64,000 nucleotides of DNA from Chlorophyllum brunneum (lineage: Eukaryota; Basidiomycota; Agaricomycetes; Agaricales; Agaricaceae), in contig OY756150.1 in the NCBI GenBank assembly GCA_963576785.1, forward strand, positions 806,001 through 870,000. The letters run 5' to 3'. Below are positions 55,608-64,000 of the stretch, in pieces. Within the stretch, counting starts at the first letter, position 1. Every line of letters begins with the position of its first letter. The translations under genes were made by a program, and so were the position numbers. The notes beneath the pieces are model-generated. The model was not told the origin of the DNA. It saw only the letters and a list, made by a program, of their open reading frames with translations, and made no database searches.

Positions 55608-58333
55608 ATGAATACAAGGGCAAATGCGGAGAGCTCGTCCTCTGGTAGACTTCGAACCCTGCGTCCGGTCTACCACCAACAAAACCCGCGTCGGATCCCG
55701 TCAATGCAGTGGATGTTCAGAAGTAACATCCCCCGCCACCGCCGTTCACTCCTAGGCCCAGATCTTCAAAGGCGCAATTTCTTCGGCATGGGCGAAGTTC
55801 TGAGCGTCCTTGCCAACGTGAGGCATTTATCCTTACTCCTCGGCTCCAATTCGCTGACACATTATGATTATTGCACGGTTACCTAGCCTGCGGAGACAGT
55901 TCGCTCCTTAACCGAGTCGAAACGACTTCTCGCTGAAGCCCGTCAAGAGATCGAGGTACAGCGAGGGCGCGTACAACTACGCCCCAGACACACGTTTTCT
56001 CGTCTCCCCGGCTTTTTCCCCAGGAAGGCCGAGATGCAAAATATCGAGCGTGCTCTGGTTGGCGAACCTTCCTTCACGGTTCTTTTCGGTGGGAGCTCCG
56101 TAGGAAAGGTATGTCTTATCACTGTCAAGTATGCCCACTTACGAGAACAAAACTGATCGTGAGCGGCTACCAAACTCCGGTTTGGGGTCCTGATAATCTT
56201 GCAGACTGCGCTCTTGCGAGAAGTTCTCTCTCAGCCGCAGTACCATGTTCTTCACTTCGATCTGAGGATTGCTGGATTTGCGGACTTGTCGAGTTTGTAC
56301 ACGAGCCTGAGTACGCAGATGGAGCAGTACTTTGAGGAGATCGCTCACAAGATGGAAGGCTACGAGGAGTTTGAAAAGGCGGCCTGGACATTCAAGGTGA
56401 GTTGCCAGCAATTTAACTACGACAATCCTGGAGGTGACACGAACACTATATGTGACAGCATGATCGTATCGACGTGCAAAACCGGCAAGCCGATTCCAAT
56501 GATCCCCGGGGTCGAATCCGAACGAGTGATGTTGCTCGACTTATGGAGCTTTTCCAGGTGAAGCTTCTATGAAAATTTCTCGAAATCTCACGGACAAACC
56601 CTTTTCCAGAGTTCGCTTCTGAAGTATTGGGAATTCGACCCACCTGAGGAACAAGACCATCCTGGTAGCCGTCGCCAGAATTCCGACGTTACCTCCGAAG
56701 CCACACACGTGGACCCTCAACATGCTCAAAACGGATCGAAACCAAGAAAGCCCTGGTTTGGAAAATGGAAGGGAAAAGGAAGGGGAAAAGATAGGAGCAA
56801 ACCCGTAGAAGAACCGAAGCCCAGAGAGGGGCATGTGAAGAAAATGCCAGTGTGTATTAGTTTCGTTACCATCCCCACACCATATGGCTGACATTCGCTC
56901 AGGTCATTTTCTTCGACGAGGCGCATAAACTGTAAGATCAACATGTCTCGACTCCATTATCTTAATCTAACTGGTTTTCGTAGGCCAGCCCTCATCCAGT
57001 CAACCGATACTATGAAATGCTTGCTGGATTCCATGCTTGTTCTCGCAAAACAAGATAAACTATGTCATGTTATCCATGCGACGAGTGATCCATTTTACCA
57101 AACATGGTTGAGGCAGCTCAATGTCATGCAACATTGTAAAGTGAGTTTGGCATGCATGACGTTCCAAGAAGTTTGACTGACAGATCCTGCCCATAGATCC
57201 TTACTATTGGCGATTGCACCAAAGCCGAAACGCGAACGTTTTTCCGTGACCATCTCATTCCCCGTGTCCCAGAACGTCTACGTGGCCGGCTTGAGTTCGA
57301 AGGCCTCTATGAAGCTTTCGGTGGTAAACTCGCCCACTGGCAGGACTTCATCACAGATTTCAGTAAGTTTAACCCCATCTCCGTCTCATGATCATGATTT
57401 ACAATTGAACGAACAGTCAACTCCAGCGGCCAAATGGACGTTCGCTCCAGCTCACACTTTCTCCAAGCCCATGCACTCCTGAACCTCCACATCATCCACT
57501 CCTCACAAGCAGCAACTGGAGCTCCACCAGATGACGCAAAGTCTGATAGTGGTCAGGGCCATAGCCGAGGCCCAAGCGCCGATAGAGGCGAGCGAGGTAC
57601 AGCACCAAGCATCTCAGCCCATACCGGTGCCAGCGTTCGCGAATCTCTCCACCCCAACCTAGGCCCGGCAGGTTTCAGAACCTACTCCCCAATTACTAAC
57701 CTGCAGGGACCAGACCCGTACATGGACGTCCTGGCCAATAATGAACGCTCGGTCGCAATGGTTGCTGGATATTATTCTGCCGACTTTACCGCAATGCAGT
57801 TGTTGAAAGTTATGAGTCGGCTGACGAAGCCTGATACACCGTATCTCCCTTATTTCATGCTTTGTCGTGAAATTGGTGTGCGAGCTGTAGATGGGATGGT
57901 CAAAGGAAGGGTGTTGGATTTACGCTGGACAGAACCTGTGAGCAAGGAGAGTGGAGAGGAAGAGCGGATGAGGGGATCTATGGCTGGGTATTCCGGAGTT
58001 GGGGTGCCACCACCGCCACCGCCACCACCGATGAACTACAACCCTGCTATGGCTGCTAGTGCAAGCGGAACTGCCGTTGACCAATTCGGCCCCCCGCCGG
58101 CAATTGACGATGAAGAGGTGATGATACCAGTACCTGACATGGGGTCGCGAAGAGATATACACAGCGGAATTCCCGTGGAACCGTATGAAGAGGAATATGT
58201 GGAACTCGTTGGCCCTAAACTTGTACCCATCACCTCGATTATGCGGTATGCTATGGGAGAAGTCATCGAGGAATACGAAGACGACCAATCCGTTTCTGAG
58301 TACGCATCCTTGGCTGACCCTGACGAGTACTGA
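55608..58333 (+). CDS. P-loop ATPase of the AAA/ATPase_2 type, probably mitochondrial
   Basis: The N-terminus is Arg/Ser-rich with few acids (MNTRANAESSSSGRLRTLRP ... LLGPDLQRRNFFG), fitting a mitochondrial presequence. Walker A is FTVLFGGSSVGKTALLREVL, Walker B is MPVIFFDEAHKLPALIQSTD, with a following sensor-like block HVIHATSDPFYQTWLRQLNV. HFDLRIAGFADLSSLYTSLS lies between. Later parts give TIGDCTKAETRTFFRDHLIP and LYEAFGGKLAHWQDFITDF, typical of archaeal-ATPase/STAND-like NTPases. The C-terminal half is an uncharacterised region with a proline run (VPPPPPPPPMNYNP) and an acidic tail. About 800 residues, several exons. The role is unknown; it could be a mitochondrial quality-control or DNA-related ATPase. 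Confidence 0.75.
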
Positions 58334-58475
58334 AATACCTCTTTCTGTGACTCTTACTTTCGTTGTCTGTTGTATTGTGTTACTTCGGACCACTATCTCA
58401 TGCTCGACTTTACACTGTATATCTCCTCATCCCGTACTCTCTTTCACCCTCCAATCAAACTCTGATCTGTAGTAT

Positions 58476-61400
58476 TTAATCCATTCCGCCAAACTTCACA
58501 TCGGCATTGTTGTCCAACCATATTAGCCACTTTTTTAAATATGCACCTCCATGTGTGACCGTTGACGAGTCGCCAACAATGCACTGGGAATAAGATTGGT
58601 GCCTCGTTGAAGAAGTAGATGAACACGACGTACGAGATGCCTTCTCGCCCGTGTCATGGCCACTGGGATAAATAAAATATCACCTTTTATCATTGTCGTG
58701 CTCCAGGGCTACAAAACCTACCATTCAATCTCCGCTTCTCTTTCAGGAATCCGACCTCCCTCTAAGTGACAAAGGGTAAGTACCTATCAAAAGGTGTTTC
58801 GTGTAACTTGCCGTATCATTACTTCGAACAAGGCTGATCACTATAGCCTCCTTCTCCCGTCCTTGCATTCCGTCAACGGTACCGATCTCGAGCTCTGGAC
58901 CATACTTAGGTCTCATTAAAGACGTTAACAGCGTCACTTGTGCTTGATAACTGAGAGTGAATCATCTCAACGACGGTTATTGTTGACTGTACATGTGGTA
59001 AATACGTACGGTGTGATAATGGCTATCTGCGAAGGGTGAATCCCTTCAACGATCTAAAAGACGACGATTGGCAGCTAGGCTGAAAGGAGTGAAAAAAGCG
59101 CGTACCAGCCTGTCGACCCAATCACTAACGACGGTGGCCTCATTCTCATTACATCGACTGCCCTCATCCCCATCCACGCTGTCAACCCTCTCGAAATATT
59201 CGCATCCAGATGTATCAAAGAACACCACTGGAGTCTGCAACAGGTCTTTTGCGTCGTCCTCTGACCCCGCATTAGCATTAGGCAAATCATCTAACAGATG
59301 CGATGCGACTGATGCATGTGATCGAAGTCTAGATGAGTAGAGAGTTTCGGATGGAAATTCGCAGATCTGGGCGTGCATTCTAAACACACACCACTCAGTT
59401 ATCTTTTCACTGGCCACGTAGCGCATACACACCGGTATTGTATCTCGAGCATCCTTTTAATACGAGAACCATACATTTGTTCAAGACGGTCGAATAGCGT
59501 AGTTTCGAGTGTGCGAGGAGGTACAAGGACCGGCTGAATTTTCTTCGCCGCCGGCGGTTTAGCTTTCACCATTTCGTCTCCGGAAATTTCTGAATCGCCT
59601 CCAGATTCGGCTGATGGTGGTGGCTCTGTGCTTTCCAAAGTTTTCGAAGTCTTGCCAGTTGATTGCTTCAATTTCTTCCTCGCTTTATCTTTCTTCCCTG
59701 TGTCGATAGAGATGATTGTGGGCGGCAATTGCATGGGGTCGCCAGCAAGAATGAGTTTCTTGGCTTTGAATATAGGTATCCAACAGACCTATAACGAAGA
59801 ACACGACATCATGAGTTGTCATCGTCACCGTTGGATCATACATACCGCCTCTAGTGCTTGAGTAGCTTCATCAATAATGACGACGTCAAATTCGCGGTTA
59901 TGTAGCTGTCGACCTCCAGAGGTATGGCAGGTGGCGAGAACAACCTACTCGTCATCTCAACAAGGAGTTCACAAGATGCCAAATACACAACTTGCCTGGG
60001 CCTCGTTGAGCACTGACTTGACAACCCCGCCTTCTCGTTGACGATATCTATATACTAGTGTCAGTCAATATCCCGCTGCCTAGGTAGAACATACTCCTTT
60101 CTTAGAGCCTTGACCTCTTCCCATAGTTTCTTCCTTTCAGCACCCCTTGGTGCCTTACCCTTGCTCCCCTTTCCTTTACCAGAAAGTAGGTTCAAGGTCG
60201 TCTCAAGCTCACTCTTGACATCCTTCGCTAGGGCTGCCTATGTTATTATCAGCAAACCTAGGGGTTGCATGAAAAATGTAACATGCCTGGTCAGATCGCG
60301 TAGCTTGGACCTCGAGTGTATTGTCCAAAATTCCCTGGTGAGCCATGACTCGCGCCGGATGGCCGATGCGTGTCACCTTAAGTTTCTCGCCTTTTTCTTG
60401 GGCTGGGAGGGCGAGCAGTCTTTCAAGGATGTTATCAACAGAGAGGTTAGACGCTCCGCAAACCAGGACCCGTTTGGGTTCGGGATTCCATAGTGTAACA
60501 GTAGTCAAATGGCGTATGATTTCAATCAATGTATGCGTCTTTCCGGTTCCTGTGTGATGGCTTAGATATCAGCGAGTGGACGGTCAATCCATTGAACAAC
60601 CAAACAAACCAGGAGGACCATGTATGCAGGCGACCTCCGGAGATTCTAAACAAAATTTGATAGCTTCTTTCTGGCCAGGGTTCAGATTGGTGTCGAAGAA
60701 AGTGATGTTTGAGACGGGAACTCGTTCAGAAGGTGGATGTATACCAAGTAGAACCTGTATGAGAGGTGTCATTTGGGCTGATTTATCGTCCTACACGTCT
60801 TCATGAGCCATGGTAAATCCAAACAATCAGAACGTACCGAACGGCCTTCGACTATCTTCTCGAGACGGTCGATGGCCTTGTCCATCCTATCTGATAATTC
60901 AGCTCAGATACTCATTTGCAAGGTTGTAGTGTACCTGTCGTAGGTTACACTATTAGCGAGCTTGACAACGCGACATCGTTCTGGTATATTGAGGTCATCA
61001 GTGCTTCCCTCTGCAGGGTCCACAGCAACGACAATGCGTGTATCAGAGACCTATGTAGAGTCAAGGCAAAGTCACAAAGCAGGACGCGCCACAACTTGCC
61101 TTGGAGACCACACCTTCAGCTTCCTGCTGAACCCTCTCATCGGATGCCGCGTTCTTCTTCAGTTTTTTGGCTGGGGCATTCCCCGAAATGTGGGGTTCTA
61201 TCCGCGCAAGATCGCCTGGTCTACGCGGATTCTGAGTTTCTCGGGATCCGGCTTCTGTGTTTGAAGACCCACTTGAACGTATGAGGTGGGAAAATGGGAG
61301 ACGTATGGTAGGCAGTTGGGCGTTCAAGCTCGACAAGGCTGCCTTTCAATAGTTTTCAACAGAAGGATACACGCAAGAGGGAGAATCTGTACGTTTTGCC

Positions 61401-61580
61401 ACCCAAGCCAATGTTGATACTGGCAACGCCAAGGCCCCCGAGCGACAACCCCTTTTGTTCCAAGAGCTTCGGCCCACAGTTGGACAGCAGCAGGGAACTA
61501 CGTTCAATTTCTGCTTCGCGTTCTTTAGCCAGCAACACACGTTGTCGATGGACGAAAGCAGCGAGGGCGGAGTCAATCAT
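58476..61580 (-). CDS. HCS1: Superfamily 1 DNA/RNA helicase, HCS1/IGHMBP2 type
   Basis: Starts [20 protein letters not shown] at 61580. The N-terminal beta-barrel region includes [19 protein letters not shown]. Helicase motifs follow in order: Q-motif [13 protein letters not shown], motif [19 protein letters not shown] (split by an intron after GPPG), Ia [19 protein letters not shown], motif [16 protein letters not shown] (DEAT), motif [14 protein letters not shown], motif IV region MLEIQYRMH, motif [21 protein letters not shown] and motif [21 protein letters not shown]. It ends [14 protein letters not shown] at 58476. The DEAT box and TVDGMQGRE are typical of the yeast Hcs1 (DNA polymerase alpha-associated helicase A) and IGHMBP2 group. 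An AEEERK-type R3H domain is not seen. A charged insertion lies between motifs III and IV. The ORF is open to 61661. Confidence 0.92.
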
Positions 61581-61766
61581 GGTGGTGGTCTGTGCATACG
61601 ATGTTTCCAGTGCTATTTCGGGATGACGACATCTTTGAGGAATGTTATCTGATCCTTTCATCCTCCTTATGGAGCCTCGCTTCCTCCGTCATGGGAAGAA
61701 GGTCTGTTTCCTCCTGCCCACCTCTAGTCAGCCCCGGCCGGCACTCCTCTGACCACCCTCGCAGCG
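61581..61766. promoter_or_regulatory. Shared divergent promoter HCS1 / M20 gene
   Basis: 186 bp between the two start codons on opposite strands. Confidence 0.5.
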
Positions 61767-63836
61767 ATGTCTCGTAATCTCGAGCCCCAGAAGACATGGA
61801 CCAATGGTGTTTGGCGTCCAGAGGACAGGTGGACACCCGCTCCTCAAGATCCCCACCCTAAGCAGATCTACAAACCTGAGGTACTGAAGACCATCGAAGA
61901 GACAATCAATGGATCAAGTGACGAGCTCAGGGCTTTGAGCTTGGATATCCATGGTACGTAATGTGGGATCAACTGTCTTTCTTGACCAAACATGTCGATG
62001 CTACAGCTCACCCCGAACTTGGATACGAGGAACAGTATGTTTTGAAATACGGTCGTCCTTATACATGTCTGACGTATTTTGCAGTTATGCACATGATGCT
62101 TACACTAAATTCATGAAGAAGCATGGATGGGACGTCGAGGAGCATTACCATCTTGAGACTGCCTGGGTAGCAACCTTTGAGCACGGCCAAGGGGGAAGGG
62201 TGATTGGAGTCAACTCTGAGGTACCTTGTTCATTCTCGTGTCTTTTGTTATATCGAAATAACATCGGCGCCCCAGATGGACGCCCTCAAAGGAATTGGCC
62301 ATGCATGCGGTCACAACCTTATTGGAATAGCAGGTACGTTCGTCCGTAAGGGACATAACATGTTCTCAAATTCAGATAAGGTGTTGCTGTGTCCCTGGGA
62401 CTGCGCGCCGCCTTGAAGAAGCACAACATATCCGGGAAGATTGTCCTACTAGGCACGCCTGGTTGGTATTACTCTATCAATCCACACATTACCACCCATT
62501 CAATGACGATATTAGCTGAGGAAGGTGGTAACGGGAAGGTCAAGCTACTCGAGAAGGGTGCCTACGAAGCCATGGACATCTGCTTAATGTAAGTCCAATG
62601 CTTATTTCCTGGAGGCTCAGAGACTAATAACACCCAAGGTGTCACCCCGCTCCTGGACCAATAGGCTCTGTTAGCCTCAGCAGCTGCCTTGCCATTCAAA
62701 GAGTCGTCGCTGAATACGAGGGTCATACGTCCGTTTTCCAGTCACGACGTGTGATAAACCAAAATCGACTTAACTTGGCTGTAGCGCTCATGCCGCCCTT
62801 TCCCCATGGGAGGGCAGGAACGCATTAGATGCCGCGGTACTTGGGTACAGCAATATCTCTGCTCTGCGTCAACAGCTTAAACCAACGCATCGTATCCACG
62901 GCATCTTTGAAGGGGAGGACTGGGCACCTAACAGTTAGCTCTTTGTTTTTTGAGACCATTTACGGCCCCTAACTTATTCCTCTTGTAGTCATTCCCGACA
63001 AGGCGAAATTCATGTATGTCATAACTTGACTATCACCCCGGTTCCTTCATATACGTTTGAATAGTTGTTTTGTCCGTGCACCTACACGCTCGGAGATGGA
63101 GGAGACAGTAAAGAGGGTCGTTCCTTGTTTCGAGTAAGTGACTTGCTTTATTATCATATCGATTGATTGTCCCGCTTACCATATTTTACAGAGCTGGCGG
63201 ATTGGCGACTGGCTGTAAAGCCAATGTTCATCTGATGAGCCAAGCTTGGGATTTGCGACAGAACAAAGCTTTAGGTACGACGTAACAACTAGGTCTGCTG
63301 CACTGCCACTAAAATACATTCTTCCCCTTAACTATAGGCGACGAGGTTGCAAACATTATCCTGAATAAGTATGGATCCATTGATTATGAGTGGGGCATCA
63401 AGAGTGCCTCGACGGATTTCGTGAGCCCATAATCAACCTATCAGATCCCGTCACTGACTGTCCTTAACTAAGGGAACTATCACTTATGGTAAAACTCATG
63501 GATACATTCCCTCATAATGCTATTGTTCTAATCGTCATATAGCTCTACCCTCGCTCCACCCAGGTTTTTCAATTCCAACGGTTCCTGATGGCGGCAACCA
63601 CACTCGCGACTTTGCGAAAGCAGCAGCGACTCCTGAAGCTCATAAGCAATGCTTGATTATCTCGATTGCGCTCGCAGGCACGGGAATTCGTGTTCTTACT
63701 GATGATGCTTACTTCGCTGAGGTGCGCTAATCCTTACTCACGGCAAATGAGTGATGAATGTTAACATTGAGTTCTTTAGGTTAGGAAAGTATACGAAGAA
63801 GACGAAGAGATCCGAAAAGTGAGGTTGAAACAGTAA
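61767..63836 (+). CDS. M20-family amidohydrolase/dipeptidase (PM20D2-like)
   Basis: Starts MSRNLEPQKTWTNGVWRPED at 61767. Across about ten exons the M20 signatures appear in order: IHAHPELGYEEHYAHDAYTK, ETAWVATFEHGQGGRVIGVN, DALKGIGHACGHNLIGIAG (metal His), KIVLLGTP joined to AEEGGNGKVKLLEKGAY (catalytic Glu), CHPAPGPIGSVSLSS, and the dimerisation domain with YEGHTAHAALSPWEGRNALD. Near the end PGFSIPTVPDGGNHTRDF gives the last metal ligand region. The closest type is peptidase M20 domain-containing protein 2, which in mammals hydrolyses beta-alanyl-lysine and similar dipeptides; in fungi this group is often labelled amidohydrolase. About 440 residues; stop TAA at 63834-63836. All metal-site residues are visible, so activity is likely. 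Confidence 0.92.
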
Positions 63837-64000
63837 ACTTAACACTAAGTAAACGACCAGACTATGCTGGTATCATAAGTCAATACCTTGCAGGTGTTTG
63901 GAATACAGAGTTTCTTAACTGATTGTGACATCTACATTCACTCATGAAATTGGAACGCCAAGTTTATTTCATGCCGGAATTTTCCGATTACTTCACGGAC

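Overview
The window is nuclear DNA of a filamentous basidiomycete, most likely an Agaricomycete. The evidence is the dense packing of genes on both strands, frequent GT-AG introns of about 45-65 nt, a secreted protein with a fungal cellulose-binding module (CBM1), a fungal QDE-2-type Argonaute, fungal-type QCR8, OST4 and SNF5, and an F-box protein. I could not place it to genus. I found no rRNA, tRNA, CRISPR array or prokaryotic operon structure. Most genes are split, so each CDS entry gives the genomic span from start to stop codon; splice sites are quoted only where I followed the frame through them.

Layout. 0.4-3.2 kb: an RnpA-like protein and a KPWE-motif (PEX39-type) peroxisomal protein, both +. 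3.8-10.7 kb: an EST1/SMG7-family protein and a SNF2-family ATPase, both -. 10.8-11.8 kb: a decayed pogo-like DNA transposon flanked by TA. 12.3-17.2 kb: FAD synthase (-), then the two enzymes of de novo GDP-L-fucose synthesis in tandem (+). 17.5-28.7 kb: CBM1 secreted protein (-), F-box protein (+), acidic RING protein (-), TPT-family transporter (+), biotin protein ligase (-) and a small promethin-like membrane protein (+). 29-34 kb: cytochrome P450 (-) and an alpha/beta-hydrolase whose nucleophile position reads Ala (+). 36.9-42.7 kb: the SWI/SNF subunit SNF5 (+), behind a 2.7-kb spacer with a strong pyrimidine tract. 43-49 kb: a small secreted protein, a ketopantoate-reductase-type dehydrogenase and a complete Argonaute (all +). 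49.7-51.3 kb: on the opposite strand, convergent with Argonaute, a tandem RNase III-domain (Dicer-like) gene that looks broken. 51.9-54.6 kb: a glutathione S-transferase (-), the complex III subunit QCR8 (-) and the 43-residue OST4 (+). 55.6-63.8 kb: a probably mitochondrial P-loop ATPase (+), an HCS1/IGHMBP2-type helicase (-) and an M20 amidohydrolase (+).

Functional links. GMD and GDP-fucose synthase form a two-gene pathway cluster. Argonaute and the Dicer-like RNase III remnant form the most interesting neighbourhood: an RNA-silencing effector next to what appears to be a helicase-less, decaying processing nuclease. Many housekeeping genes sit in divergent pairs sharing promoters of about 160-230 bp (FAD1/GDP-fucose synthase, RING/TPT, BPL1/promethin-like, QCR8/OST4, HCS1/M20).
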